Counted from the first letter of the stretch, positions 1 to 8,862 are shown. The stretch: 64,000 nucleotides of DNA from Paenalicyclobacillus mengziensis (GCF_017298635.1 NZ_CP071182.1:4254001-4318000); one strand, 5' to 3'. Made by a program: numbers and translations. The notes: generated by a model not told the origin, from the letters alone.

Positions 1-362
1 TTGGGAATACCTAGCCATTTTTGATGTCCCTGTTCCGTCATTCTCAGTAATTTTATCCTTCTATCTCGTGGATGCTCTTGTCGGAAAAGCCACCCTTTTT
101 TCACTAAAGAGTCCACAATTCCAGTCAATGTCCCAGACTCAACCTTCATGGCAGTTTGCAAGTCCTTTTGAGTAACACCGTCAGAACTGGCAATGCGATA
201 TAAAACTTCCCATTGACTTCTAGCTAAGCCGTGCGGGCGCAAAACCTCATTTGTACGTATGGTGATCTCATGGTATACACGTCGTATCCAATGTCCCAAA
301 TTGTTTACAAAAACGTCAGTAGGATCTATTTGTATCCCTCCCCACAATAACTTTAGGTACAT
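1..362 (-). CDS. MarR-family transcriptional regulator (3' end outside window)
   Basis: I translated this from the minus strand. It starts at ATG 362 (MYLKLLWGGIQIDPTDVFV) and runs off the left edge, giving about 120 visible residues. The text reads as a MarR winged helix: ...WIRRVYHEI, then LARSQWEVLYRIA, then DGVTQKDLQTAMKVESGTLT (recognition helix), then LVKKGWLFRQEHPRDRRIKL with the DxR wing motif. Members act as dimeric repressors that often control themselves and a neighbour. No good Shine-Dalgarno precedes ATG 362; a TTG at 347 in the same frame is an alternative start. A 5-5-5 inverted repeat directly upstream fits autoregulation. The family call is firm; the ligand is unknown. Confidence 0.85.
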   Translation of the reverse strand, partial: MYLKLLWGGIQIDPTDVFVNNLGHWIRRVYHEITIRTNEVLRPHGLARSQWEVLYRIASSDGVTQKDLQTAMKVESGTLTGIVDSLVKKGWLFRQEHPRDRRIKLLRMTEQGHQKWLGIP

Positions 363-368
363 ATTTAA

Positions 369-383
369 TTAGTACCAAACTAA
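369..383. promoter_or_regulatory. Putative MarR operator (inverted repeat)
   Basis: TTAGT-ACCAA-ACTAA is a perfect 5-bp inverted repeat with a 5-bp spacer, ending just upstream of the marR start at 362. MarR regulators typically bind such AT-rich palindromes over their own promoter. This is inferred from position and symmetry only. Confidence 0.5.
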
Positions 384-414
384 TAGAAAAAACACAACTG
401 CTTGCGGGGTTAAT

Positions 415-490
415 CTACCCAAAACCTCAACAAGCGCTATTGGTCTTCATTGAATATTCATGCGCCTAAGGTACGTTATCGTCCTGCGGT
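415..490 (+). repeat. Cassette-boundary repeat 1 (CBR 1)
   Basis: Arm A is CTACCC (variant of CTGCCC), core GAATATTCATGC begins at 452, and arm B is GGTACGTTATCGTCCTGCGG. It fills the gap between the HXXEE gene's stop and the marR promoter. It is a diverged member of the 22-copy family. Confidence 0.5.
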
Positions 491-501
491 TTGAAGCCTA
501 A

Positions 502-1068
502 CTAATCGTTCGCCATGACAAACTTAAACAAAACAAGATGAGCTAAGGCTGAAAAAATGACTGTTCCCATCCACCACCACAGCCCATGAGTAAGCCCGTG
601 AGCCGTAATAAACCAGGCAGCATAGATCGAAACTACGGTTTGAATTGACGCCATAACCAAACCCGGGTTCCATCGGCGGCGCTTAATTCCCTCAATGATG
701 TGTGTAGCACAATTCATGAGGCTGAAGATGACAATTAGTAACCCAAAGCCAATATTGGACACTGACAGTAATCCGAACACGGAGAAAGCCACCCACACAA
801 AGAGGATGTTAATCCAGAAGACCTTTACATCAGTTAGCTTCTCCTGACCTGCAGGCAATCTATAGACAACTTGATTCATGTAATCTTTAAACCCACCCGG
901 ATAAAGATGTTCCTCAGTTTGATGATACAGATACAACGGGATATTCACCAACGCCCAAAACATCACCTGAGTCGGTTGGTATGCTAGAAACAACAGGACC
1001 GTGGTCAACATCGCCAGCCACGGAGCAACCTTAGCCCAGTTTTGATGGCGTGACAGTGCTTGAATCAT
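502..1068 (-). CDS. HXXEE domain membrane protein
   Basis: A 188-residue, strongly hydrophobic protein with about five predicted membrane segments. Near residue 49 it has HQTEEHLYPGGF, which contains the HxxEE signature that names this family, and a second conserved-looking H-x(3)-E stretch (THIIEGIKRRRWNPG) lies near residue 122. The molecular function of HXXEE proteins is not established. It is followed on the same strand by CBR 1 and marR, so it may be a MarR target, but the 140-bp gap and the intervening repeat argue for separate modules. Confidence 0.75.
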   Translation of the reverse strand: MIQALSRHQNWAKVAPWLAMLTTVLLFLAYQPTQVMFWALVNIPLYLYHQTEEHLYPGGFKDYMNQVVYRLPAGQEKLTDVKVFWINILFVWVAFSVFGLLSVSNIGFGLLIVIFSLMNCATHIIEGIKRRRWNPGLVMASIQTVVSIYAAWFITAHGLTHGLWWWMGTVIFSALAHLVLFKFVMAND

Positions 1069-1151
1069 AACAACCTCTCCTCGGTTTGGCGCTCAGGCTC
1101 TGAATTCACCATATCTATTCGAAGATAAAAGAGAGAGCTTATTGCAGACTG

Positions 1152-1252
1152 CTGCCCTATAACGACACACCCTAAAACGCCCACAAATGAATAATTATGT
1201 ATCTAGGCGAGCAAATTCTTCTCAGACATAAGCCCGCATTCAGGAAGGGCTG
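1152..1252 (+). repeat. Cassette-boundary repeat 2 (CBR 2)
   Basis: Arm A is CTGCCCTATAACGACAC, core GAATAATTATGTAT begins at 1189 (37 bp after arm A), and arm B lies around AAGCCCGCATTCAGG. It ends 2-3 bp before the stop of the lipoprotein gene that follows. Confidence 0.65.
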
Positions 1253-1254
1253 AT

Positions 1255-1659
1255 TTACTCTGGTTGTTTGTTTCCGACAGAACGTGCTTCAACGTAAATA
1301 CCATTATGCAACCTCACAGCCACCGCCTTATTCGTGTTAACACTCGGTATGCTGTACACCCTTACTGCATTCCTATCATCCGTTCTCCAGTAGCTCCCTG
1401 AATAGTCGATTGGGTTCGTTCCATGCAAGTTATAGAGCAATTTTCCTACCTTCGATATCTGAGTGGAGGACAAAACGTAATAATTCCTAATGCTTGGTAA
1501 AGTATACGATATCCAATTATGTCCGTCATAAGGCAGTATTTTTGGCGCAGGTGTTACACCGGTAATCGGCGTCAATTTTGTTGGTTCTGACCGACCGCAA
1601 CCAGCCACGATGAACATGCTGGCGACTCCAACGACAATTAGCTTAAGCAAGTTTCTCAT
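1255..1659 (-). CDS. Small lipoprotein with a YVEA-type C-terminal repeat motif
   Basis: A 134-residue protein. An N-terminal hydrophobic segment (LLKLIVVGVASMFI) leads into lipobox VAGC, with Cys at about residue 21, so it is probably exported, lipidated and anchored outside the membrane. The C-terminal part contains RVYSIPSVNTNKAVAVRLHNGIYVEA. This resembles stretches in the lipoprotein at 26361-26987 (KGVPVNKSIAVEINTNTYLQA), so the two probably share a small surface domain. Function is unknown. It stands alone between CBR 2 and CBR 3. Confidence 0.75.
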   Translation of the reverse strand: MRNLLKLIVVGVASMFIVAGCGRSEPTKLTPITGVTPAPKILPYDGHNWISYTLPSIRNYYVLSSTQISKVGKLLYNLHGTNPIDYSGSYWRTDDRNAVRVYSIPSVNTNKAVAVRLHNGIYVEARSVGNKQPE

Positions 1660-2055
1660 TACAAACGTCTCCTCTCAGAACAAAGTCAACCAAAAAATGT
1701 TCCAATGTTAACTCTGACTAAATGAAAATTTAATGAAGGGAGCGAGCTTGAAGTAAAATTGTCTATCTAGTGCGCTTTCTAGTTTTACCGCTTTTAGGAA
1801 TACTGCCCATTTACGCCATAAGCAGCTTGCGTGGCAGACTGCATGAACATACAGTTGTATATCCCTTCTTCTGGTCGGCAAACGCCCCCTTTAAGTCAGG
1901 TAGCCTCTCGGAATTTCATTGTTCTTACTGTCTCAAGGTTCTTCGCCTTAAGGCTTTTTCGTTTGCCCCCAAGTTCCAGATTGGCGCCGCTTAGAACCGA
2001 TTGGAAATTAGGAGACTCAATTTGTGAAAAAACCAGCTAAAGATTGAAAATAATA
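1660..2055. other. Intergenic stretch between lipoprotein gene and IS
   Basis: Besides CBR 3 (1803-1903) I see no credible gene. The short + strand reading frames at 1770-2040 have no family resemblance and cross the repeat. Confidence 0.5.
1803..1903 (+). repeat. Cassette-boundary repeat 3 (CBR 3)
   Basis: Arm A is CTGCCCATTTACGCCATAAG, the core around TGCATGAACATACA begins about 1839 (36 bp later), and arm B is ACGCCCCCTTTAAGTCAGG. The following module has been disrupted by the IS starting near 2056. Confidence 0.65.
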
Positions 2056-3588
2056 CTTGACTTTTCAAAATCACCCCAAGAATCGCCGAGAAGGGCTAAC
2101 TGCCCTATCTCATCAGAATTGGGGTTACATTATGTTACCTAAAATCAGGTCTCATCAGCAGTACCAGTTGTTTGTCGAACAACAATTGCGTTCGCACTAC
2201 TCCAATGGCTCCTTGTTATTCATCGCCAAGGATTGGTGCCTCGTAACAAAGTTCTGGATCACGGACCTTTCCGGCAACGTTCGACACAATTCGAAGTTCG
2301 TATTCCCATCGTGGTCCCGAAGCCATTGATCCAGCCAATATGTTACGTTCCTACCTGCTCATGCTGGAGGTTGGACAACCCTCTATCACGGAGTGGGTGA
2401 ATGACCTTCGTCGCTGTCCGTTGTACGCTATCCTCAGTGGTTTTGAGTACGGTCGAACTCCCGGCGTGGGCACGTTCCACGACTTCTTCCAAAGGCTATG
2501 GGCTCACGATTCTCCAAACCTCGCACCCAGGCGAAGGCTCAGTCGAAAAAAGCCCCAACGGGGAAGGAAGGGTGAAAAGGCATCCACCACAACGCCCAAC
2601 AGAATTGCCAAGCTGATTACCCAGCTACAAAAGCGTCCCGTTGTACAGTCACAGCCCTTTGACACCTTGCTTCGTCTGTTTCAACAACAATTTCTTTCTA
2701 TCTCTGCTATGTCCGGTTTGCTAGGGGATGTGCATGCCCTGTCTATCGCCGGTGATGGGATGCCAGTGCAAACGGCAGCCCAAATCCGCAGCAAGAGACT
2801 TTGCTCCTGTCGGGAGCAGGGCATTGCCCAGTGCTCCTGCCATCGCAAGTTTTCTCAACCAGACTGTGATATCGGTTGGGACAGTTACCGAAGTCGTTTC
2901 TTCTTTGGTTATCACCTGTATAGCTTCGTGGCGGCGGACAGCCCCTACGACCTACCGGTCTACCCTCGATTGCAACGAGCATCTCGACACGACGCCACGT
3001 CTTGGGTGGTCAGTGCGCGTGAATTTACAGCACGCTTCCCTGAATACACCTGGGACAAGGTTCTACTCGACGCCGCACATGACGCAATGGCAATCTACGA
3101 GTATTTGCAGTCCCAACACATCACACCGTTTATTGATCTCAATCAACGCAACACTGGAAACAAGAAGTACAGAGACGACAGCACACGAGGTCGTCGTAAA
3201 TTTCACTGTCCACTTGTCCTGAAGGGGGTGGTGACCTGTGATACGCCCTGTTCCGATTCACCTTACGGAAGATGCGTTCATACGTACACCAAGGATAATC
3301 CCCGCATGTTCCCACCCGTGGCTCGTCACAGCAACGAGTGGGTCAATGTCTACAAACGCAGAACCACCTGCGAACGCAGTAACAAGCGGGTTAAAGAGGA
3401 TTATCGTCTCGAAGCCGCCAAGCATCGCAGCACCATGATGTGGACCATCCGGGTCTACGGCATTGCGATGTGTCAACACATTGACGCTTGGTATCAAGAG
3501 AGCAATCTGGACCTGAAGCCGATGCTCTTGTCAGCTTGAGAACACCCCAATCATACCATCTCCAGCGATGATTTTTGAAAATCAAATC
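2056..3588 (+). mobile_element. Decayed insertion sequence with DDE transposase
   Basis: The boundaries come from partial terminal inverted repeats: left CTTGACTTTTCAAAATCACC (about 2055-2074) and, inverted, right TTTGATTTTCAAAAATCATC (about 3567-3588). I found no convincing target duplication. The element carries one transposase frame whose N-terminal part is shifted. Loss of the duplication and the frameshifts suggest an old insertion. Confidence 0.6.
2131..3539 (+). pseudogene. DDE transposase, N-terminal region frameshifted
   Basis: The long open part (2340-3539, 399 aa) reads as an IS4/IS5/IS1182-like DDE transposase. It has MLRSYLLMLE near its start, an SIAGDGMPV acidic motif, DKVLLDAAHDA in the middle, and RRTTCERSNKRVKEDYRLE near the C-terminus (E with the R/K signature). 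Upstream, a start-like segment (MLPKIRSHQQYQLFVEQQL, from 2131) lies in frame 2. The segment joining the long frame (YSHRGPEAIDPANMLRSY) opens only at about 2247 in frame 3. At least one frameshift therefore separates the N-terminus from the catalytic body. The exact IS family is not certain. Confidence 0.65.
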
Positions 3589-3786
3589 GTCATCGCTTTG
3601 TTTGCTATACCCTTTTTCAAGGAACCTTGTTGAAACGACCATGACGGCGACCGTTTCCAGCATATTTCTGGAATGCCACCTGATTTAAGTCATATTTCAA
3701 CACTCCAATTCCGAGAGGCTATTCAGGAGAACGTAAATACTGCTACACCCTTTCGTCGCAAAAGCTTCTCTGAACGAGGGTGTCAC

Positions 3787-4059
3787 TTAGCTGTGGGAGT
3801 ATCTACGATGCCTAACATACATGTTGCCGAGAACGATTGCTGACAGAACAATTACAGTTATCGATATCCAAAACAGATGCGTATCCATTGGAATGTTCTT
3901 TCCATATCCCTTAAAGAAGGTCATCGGTGCTCCATGATAACGTGCCTGATCGGTTACCTGAGTTTGCTGCCACCGATATAGGATACGCCCATAAGTTATA
4001 GCCGAGATCAAAGAAACCACAAACACAACCGAGACACAAAGCGCTGATACCCTGCGCAT
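3787..4059 (-). CDS. Small two-helix membrane protein
   Basis: A 90-residue protein with hydrophobic segments at about 5-25 and 62-82, joined by a polar loop containing RWQQTQVTDQARYHGAPMTFF. I recognise no family. It stands alone between the IS and CBR 4, on the same strand as most modules. Confidence 0.5.
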   Translation of the reverse strand: MRRVSALCVSVVFVVSLISAITYGRILYRWQQTQVTDQARYHGAPMTFFKGYGKNIPMDTHLFWISITVIVLSAIVLGNMYVRHRRYSHS

Positions 4060-4133
4060 TCTGCTGTCACCCCTTTAGGATTTAGACGCATGAGGGTTAC
4101 GATCCGTTTCGACGGACTCTAAATGCCGCATTC

Positions 4134-4235
4134 CTGCCCAGCTCTGCAATAAGACCCATGCCTCGTACAGCACACATCTGTGCAACACTTAAGCACATCT
4201 CTTCGAGATGAACCCCCTGTAAGTGACCTGATCAC
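4134..4235 (+). repeat. Cassette-boundary repeat 4 (CBR 4)
   Basis: Arm A is CTGCCCAGCTCTGCAATAAG, the core is a diverged palindrome around CACACATCTGTGCA (about 4171), and arm B is AACCCCCTGTAAGTGAC. It ends 12 bp before the stop of the IS-split lipoprotein gene. Confidence 0.55.
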
Positions 4236-4247
4236 CCATTCGAGCGT

Positions 4248-4486
4248 TTATGCATGAGGTAACGGCTTCCAGGTAAATGTTATGGAGGGTTTATTCTGGT
4301 TGGTGACAATTGAAGTTAGTTGAAGAGGTTTGGTCGTTATCACTATCGGCATACTGGCTGAGGGGAAATACATCCATTGGACGAGTCGCTTGTTGTCCTG
4401 ATTGTTCGTTTGAGATGTTGCAACGCCCTGTAACGGTCCAGTAGAATCAGCCCAATAAACATCACCCGTCATTGACAATTGATAAA
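4248..4486 (-). pseudogene. C-terminal fragment of a lipoprotein gene split by IS1380
   Basis: This carries the 3' portion of the gene whose 5' part is at 6085-6408. Read on the minus strand it continues ...YQLSMTGDVYWADSTGPLQG... to a stop at 4248. The open frame continues upstream into the IS, giving a spurious start (MEHLFNYLGQ), but the native reading begins right after the duplicated ATAAA. Removing 4487-6084 and one ATAAA joins HFYFY to QLSMTGDVY in frame. The restored protein would be about 185 residues. No family was recognised. Confidence 0.8.
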
Positions 4487-6084
4487 CCCGGATTTCGACG
4501 GTTATGTCCTCTTTAAATTGACCTAAATAATTGAAAAGGTGCTCCATCTATGGCTAAATTGGGTTTGTCGAGAACACAATCCAAGCCAGAAAGGAGCACC
4601 TTTTGGGTGAATCATACACCAAAACACCGCCGTAGGAAAAGCTGCAAAGTACATACTCGCTTCGACCTCCACGCTGCCACTGCTTTTGGAGGGGCTGCAG
4701 GACTCATTGATTTCACTCTCAAAACCGGTATTGAAAAGAACTTTCATACGGAGGGGCTGCGCAAACGAAAGGACGCTAAGTTCCAAATGGATGACGTGGC
4801 TCTCACCTTCCTACTCGGTTCGCTGCTAGGTCAAGAGCGGATTTTCCACTTCGAAGACATCGAACAAGACCCGCTTCTTACACTCAAACTGGATTTGCCA
4901 AAGCTACCCGATACGACTCTACTGTATAAGGACTTGAAACGAATGGGTTCCTCTGCAGGAATGAAGGCCGTTCGCTCAGCTCAGCGCCAAATACTAAAGT
5001 CCATACTCCCTGAGGGGAGTGACATTGTTGTTGACATCGATTCCTCTGTAGAGACAGTGTTTGGACATCAAGAGCAGTCTGCCGTCGGGTTTAATCCGCA
5101 TCACCACGGAAGGGCAAGCTTTCATCCCTTACTGGCGTTTGACTCGCAGACGGGGTGCTGCATTTACGACGAATTGCGCTCCGGTGCCGCCCATACAGCG
5201 GATGGGTTTGCAGACTTCTACGAAGCGATTAAGAAGCAGTTGCCTGCAGGCGTCAACATCCGGGCTATCCGCATCGACAAGGGGTTTACCGGAGAAAAAG
5301 TGTTTCAGCCACTGGAACAAGACAGCCGAGATTACGTCGTGAAGCTCAAGTGGACAAAGAGGCTCGCAGAGTTGGCGCAAGCGCCAAATCTGGCCTGGCA
5401 CTGTATCACACAGAGTGACCAGGAACACTGCGATGTTGCCTCTATCATGTACCAGGCAACATCTTGGGAAAAACCTCGGCGAGTTGTAATCGTTCGTCGT
5501 TTAGACATCGATCCGGACGAGGTCCTGTGCGCAGACTGGCTTTGGGAGTACGAAGCGATTGCCACAACGTTCGACTGGAGCGGTGAGGATGTTTGGCACT
5601 TCTACAACTTCCGTGGCAACGCCGAGAATCACATCAAGGAAGCGAAATATGGATTCGCAGTTGACCAATTTTCCAGTCAGAACTTTGGTGCCAATCAAGC
5701 GCTACAAGGCCTGAAGTTGTTAGCATACAACGTGCTCTTACTCTACAAACAGGTAGCGCTACAGCCTGGGGTGCGTCAATGGACAGCAGGTCGACTTCGT
5801 CGCAGACTGTTCTTCCTGCCCGGGATCCTGGTCCGTCATGCAAGACAGTGGACAATCCGCTTGCCAGAATTCGCACAACGTCTATCCACTCACATACTTC
5901 AGGCTGTGCCATAGTGATTTCCAAACTGGATAGTCGAGGATAATGCCCCAAGTGGGGAGGGGGAAACTATGTCCGACCATCCCGCAACGTCACGCTGATT
6001 CGTCGAAAATGCAGACATATTTTCCAAACAGTGTAATCCCCACCCCTTCCGGGCGGGTTAATGAAAAAACCGTCGAAATCCGGG
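4487..6084 (+). mobile_element. IS1380-family insertion sequence, intact, with target duplication
   Basis: It has a perfect 17-bp terminal inverted repeat, CCCGGATTTCGACGGTT, at 4487-4503 and inverted at 6068-6084. The flanks carry the direct repeat ATAAA at 4482-4486 and 6085-6089. It contains one full-length transposase gene. Exact ends and duplication indicate a recent insertion that may still be mobile. A decayed relative lies at about 30986-31448. Confidence 0.95.
4550..5914 (+). CDS. IS1380-family transposase
   Basis: A 454-residue DDE transposase. It opens with MAKLGLSRTQSKPERSTFWV and carries FGGAAGLIDF, DIVVDIDSSVETVFGHQE (first catalytic Asp region), IRAIRIDKGFTGEKVF (second Asp) and the C-terminal FYNFRGNAENHIKEAKYG, where the Glu-containing RGNAExxIKExK motif is typical of IS1380. 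Length is normal for the family and I see no frameshift. It catalyses cut-and-paste movement of its own element. Confidence 0.95.
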   Translation: MAKLGLSRTQSKPERSTFWVNHTPKHRRRKSCKVHTRFDLHAATAFGGAAGLIDFTLKTGIEKNFHTEGLRKRKDAKFQMDDVALTFLLGSLLGQERIFHFEDIEQDPLLTLKLDLPKLPDTTLLYKDLKRMGSSAGMKAVRSAQRQILKSILPEGSDIVVDIDSSVETVFGHQEQSAVGFNPHHHGRASFHPLLAFDSQTGCCIYDELRSGAAHTADGFADFYEAIKKQLPAGVNIRAIRIDKGFTGEKVFQPLEQDSRDYVVKLKWTKRLAELAQAPNLAWHCITQSDQEHCDVASIMYQATSWEKPRRVVIVRRLDIDPDEVLCADWLWEYEAIATTFDWSGEDVWHFYNFRGNAENHIKEAKYGFAVDQFSSQNFGANQALQGLKLLAYNVLLLYKQVALQPGVRQWTAGRLRRRLFFLPGILVRHARQWTIRLPEFAQRLSTHILQAVP

Positions 6085-6408
6085 ATAAAAATAAAAGTGC
6101 TTGTCAGGAATCGAACTCCACAAGTGACCGATTTGTTTTTGTGCCTGTGCCTCAGGGATCTGTTTCCATACAGTTTGAGTTGTCCAATCGGTGTAATCCG
6201 GTGCGGTACTTGGCTTCGTTGCCACGAAGATTGTCCACTGAAATTCTGAATTACTATCGACAATGTCCCTTGCATTCGTAACCTGCCATTCACCAGGAAG
6301 GATTAAATTGTATTTCCCCCAGGTGGGATCGTATCGGTTCGCCGTTCCACAGCCCGAAACAATCAATGAGACCAGACAAAGTGGTAACCACCAGCACTTT
6401 GTACGCAC
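6085..6408 (-). pseudogene. N-terminal fragment of a lipoprotein gene split by IS1380
   Basis: I place the start at GTG 6408, which has GGGGGGAG 5-6 bp upstream. It gives RTKCWWLPLCLVSLIVSGC, a short signal sequence ending in lipobox VSGC. The mature part continues GTANRYDPTWGKYNLILPGEWQVTNA and ends at ...DKHFYFY, where IS1380 interrupts. The 3' fragment is at 4248-4486. The family is unknown; a secreted lipoprotein is inferred from the lipobox alone. Confidence 0.8.
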
Positions 6409-6489
6409 CAAATCTCCCCCCATACTCAACCTTACGCACAAATGTACCAATAATATCCTACTATGAGAAAGAGATCATATTAGACTCTC

Positions 6490-6594
6490 CTGCCCAAGAG
6501 CGACGTTACAGTGTCGCCAACGAGAACGAATATTCATGCAAGAAACGTGGCTCCCGCTTATTCAGTTCTTACCCCGTTACCCGAAGAAACCGTT
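6490..6594 (+). repeat. Cassette-boundary repeat 5 (CBR 5)
   Basis: Arm A is CTGCCCAAGAGCGACGTTAC, core GAATATTCATGCAAG begins at 6528, and arm B is ACCCCGTTACCCGAAG. Inside, GAGCGACGTT and AACGTGGCTC are imperfect inverted repeats around the core. It abuts the stop of the next gene at 6596. Confidence 0.7.
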
Positions 6595-6595
6595 A

Positions 6596-6841
6596 TTATT
6601 CACTCTGGCTTTTGTTCTCCAGATACTCGTTAAATTTATTGATTGCAATGCTATTGCAATGAGCCAATACACCGACTGCCAGCCATACAAGTGACATTGC
6701 ATTTACGAGTGCATAGTTGTAGTTGGCGTCTGGATGATACATATGCCCTCTAATTACATCCACCACAAACCAGACATACGCAATAATCATAACTGCGTTT
6801 AGAACGACTGGGATCGTAGTCGGAAGTGGTCTTTTAGTCAC
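6596..6841 (-). CDS. Small two-helix membrane protein
   Basis: 81 residues with hydrophobic stretches at about 9-27 (VVLNAVMIIAYVWFVVDVI) and 45-65 (ALVNAMSLVWLAVGVLAH), and a charged tail NEYLENKSQSE. No family was recognised. With CBR 5 and CBR 6 it makes the shortest complete module in the array, about 390 bp between arm A positions. Confidence 0.55.
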   Translation of the reverse strand: MTKRPLPTTIPVVLNAVMIIAYVWFVVDVIRGHMYHPDANYNYALVNAMSLVWLAVGVLAHCNSIAINKFNEYLENKSQSE

Positions 6842-6882
6842 AGACTTTCCCCCTCCACATTAACCCGTGTTTTGTATCTCTA

Positions 6883-6985
6883 CTGCCCAAATGCGACAGA
6901 ACTGGAGCCGCTGTGCGTTGAATAATCATGCAAACAGAACTACACGAGTTTCTGTATGTCTTGCCCCCGTTATTGACATCCTGAT
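6883..6985 (+). repeat. Cassette-boundary repeat 6 (CBR 6)
   Basis: Arm A is CTGCCCAAATGCGACAGAAC, core TTGAATAATCATGCAAAC begins at 6918, and arm B is TTGCCCCCGTTATTGACATC. Internal ACAGAACT and AGTTTCTGT are inverted around the core. Confidence 0.75.
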
Positions 6986-7016
6986 TCGATATCGCTTGTC
7001 CTGTCCGCATAGGTGT

Positions 7017-8225
7017 CTATCCTGCTGCCTCTTCAATGGCTCGTTCTAGGACGACATCTCGTCCTTGGTACAGATCATCTCGTGACTGCCTCACATAAAC
7101 ATCTGGTAGTATCCCCACCCCTTCGAATGGAGTTCCATCTGGGAGATATGCACGAATAGAGCCGACACCAACACTTACACCATCATGTTCGAAAAACACC
7201 GGTTGACCAGTTGAACCCCCAGTGGATTCACCGATGAACACGCCTCGCTTCGTATCCTTAAATGGCATAATGAAATCTTCAGCGGCGGAACCCGTATATC
7301 GCCCTGCGACAATGATTACCTTTCCCTCGAACACCGACACAGAAGGATCTGTCCAATCAGACTCACACCTAGCACCAGATCCATCCTCGAATATGGAAAA
7401 CTTTCCGTTCCCTTGGTGTCTGCGCCACAAATGACCAATGTTTGGCGACGTCTCAGTCCACCATCTATACTTGCGCTCCATCAAAGCGTCGATAAGATGA
7501 CCTGGGGTTGCTCCTCCTGCGTTCGAACGCAAATCGATGATAATAGACTTTGCCTCGGAAAACTTTTTTACGTAATGGAGGGCGGTTTCCTCAAAGTTTG
7601 GTTGGTTAAAACTCGGAATTCGTATGTAGCCGACGGCACCGTCCGTTAGCCATCGCCCCTCGGTACATTGGACTGACGTAGTATCGATTCTTGCATACCC
7701 ACTTGGGTGAGTAATATGTTTTATGCGACCGTTGCGGGTTCGCACCTTTAATTGCATGTCATGAGCATCCCTTACTGCGGAAACCATGTTCTGCCATTGG
7801 CTCTCTCTAAACTTTTGGCTTCTGGCGCTGAGAAAAGGGGCAACTATGTCCATCCACTCTTGTGGAGAACGCCCATCCATAGTTTCAATCACATCGCCTG
7901 GAACCACTTCATCAAGATAACTACTGACAACAACCCAACCGTCCTGTATTCGCTCCAACTTAAATCCAAGCGAGGGTGCCGAGTCACCCCGTTTATCGTG
8001 GCACCACGAATGCGCATTATTGAGTTGTCCAATCCAGCGTTTCAAAACACTTACGAATGCCTGACGACCATCTGCTAGGAGACATTCATTTAAATAGGAT
8101 TTATAGATGTCATCCAGTTGATCACGTGTGAAGTCTGCATCCTGCCAATGTGCAAAGTATTCAGCAATCGTTGTGTATAACTTCCCTATAATCCATGCTC
8201 GTTCCGTTATATCCATTGGAGGCAC
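7017..8225 (-). CDS. S41 family (C-terminal processing / tricorn-like) serine peptidase
   Basis: 402 residues. After an N-terminal helical cap comes a PDZ-like segment (VVVSSYLDEVVPGDVIETMDG). The S41 core follows with GAVGYIRIPSF, then SIIIDLRSNAGGATPGH, then the nucleophile motif IIVAGRYTGSAAEDF (Ser near residue 310), then FIGESTGGSTGQP. These are the hallmark S41 blocks. There is no signal peptide or membrane helix, so the enzyme is probably cytoplasmic, unlike CtpA/B. Substrate is unknown. It is a lone gene between CBR 6 and CBR 7. Confidence 0.85.
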   Translation of the reverse strand: MPPMDITERAWIIGKLYTTIAEYFAHWQDADFTRDQLDDIYKSYLNECLLADGRQAFVSVLKRWIGQLNNAHSWCHDKRGDSAPSLGFKLERIQDGWVVVSSYLDEVVPGDVIETMDGRSPQEWMDIVAPFLSARSQKFRESQWQNMVSAVRDAHDMQLKVRTRNGRIKHITHPSGYARIDTTSVQCTEGRWLTDGAVGYIRIPSFNQPNFEETALHYVKKFSEAKSIIIDLRSNAGGATPGHLIDALMERKYRWWTETSPNIGHLWRRHQGNGKFSIFEDGSGARCESDWTDPSVSVFEGKVIIVAGRYTGSAAEDFIMPFKDTKRGVFIGESTGGSTGQPVFFEHDGVSVGVGSIRAYLPDGTPFEGVGILPDVYVRQSRDDLYQGRDVVLERAIEEAAG

Positions 8226-8283
8226 CCCAAAATATGTATTATGAAAAACTAAAGTACCGTTTCAACACGCCTTCTTAAACATG

Positions 8284-8365
8284 CTGCCCGATAATACCGT
8301 AAAGGCAGAGTGATCGTAAGCCCATATTCATACAACATTGACTATTGCGTGATTTTGCATTTCAG
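8284..8365 (+). repeat. Cassette-boundary repeat 7 (CBR 7), arm B weak
   Basis: Arm A is CTGCCCGATAATACCGTAAAGG and the core CCATATTCATACAAC begins about 8320 (36 bp later). Arm B is not clear; the sequence up to the next gene's stop is degenerate. Confidence 0.5.
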
Positions 8366-8391
8366 AGAGCTGGTCAATACTAAACAGAAGG

Positions 8392-8862
8392 CTAGTTGAA
8401 CAATCCTCGGTCGATTAGATTCGCCGTAACTGGCTCCCTTGCAATCTCTCTCGCCCACACGGACAACTGCCCAATGTGATGTATTTCATGAGCGATAACA
8501 TGCCGCATTATTTCTCCGTGTTTAAGCTTGTCACCATCTTCAAACGTGAAGTCCTTAAATTCCATTTCAGACGTCCATGTCATTACGAATGGCTGCACTT
8601 CTGAATGAAACCGTCTTGATAAGTCACGTACTTTTTCCAGACTGTTGTATCCCTCAAAGGACTCATCAAATTCCGCCTTCCCTTGCAAGAGTCGAATCCA
8701 ACTGTATTCAACATCGACAATGTGAAACAGTGTTTTTAAGATCCCGCCCACACCGCCTGTTCGAGCTTTAAGCAATTCATCTTCCGGAACATCTTCACAC
8801 CAAGAGAACCAATCGTCTCGAACCTGCCAATTATATTGAAACAGTGTTTTCATTAGACCCAC
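8392..8862 (-). CDS. DinB/YfiT-like putative metal-dependent protein
   Basis: 156 residues forming the DinB four-helix pattern. The first metal-ligand His is in TLFHIVDVEYSWI (about residue 47). The second pair is in RHVIAHEIHHIGQLSVWAREI (about residues 120-135), a very characteristic DinB C-terminal helix. Bacillales genomes carry many paralogues, some thiol transferases, most of unknown substrate. It is a single-gene module. Confidence 0.85.
   Translation of the reverse strand: MGLMKTLFQYNWQVRDDWFSWCEDVPEDELLKARTGGVGGILKTLFHIVDVEYSWIRLLQGKAEFDESFEGYNSLEKVRDLSRRFHSEVQPFVMTWTSEMEFKDFTFEDGDKLKHGEIMRHVIAHEIHHIGQLSVWAREIAREPVTANLIDRGLFN

Noticed and set aside
1770-2040. Two short + strand reading frames after the first lipoprotein gene
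   Set aside because: They cross CBR 3, have no ribosome site and no family resemblance.
3590-3786. Gene remnant to the right of the first IS
   Set aside because: No continuous frame and nothing that could be joined across the element.
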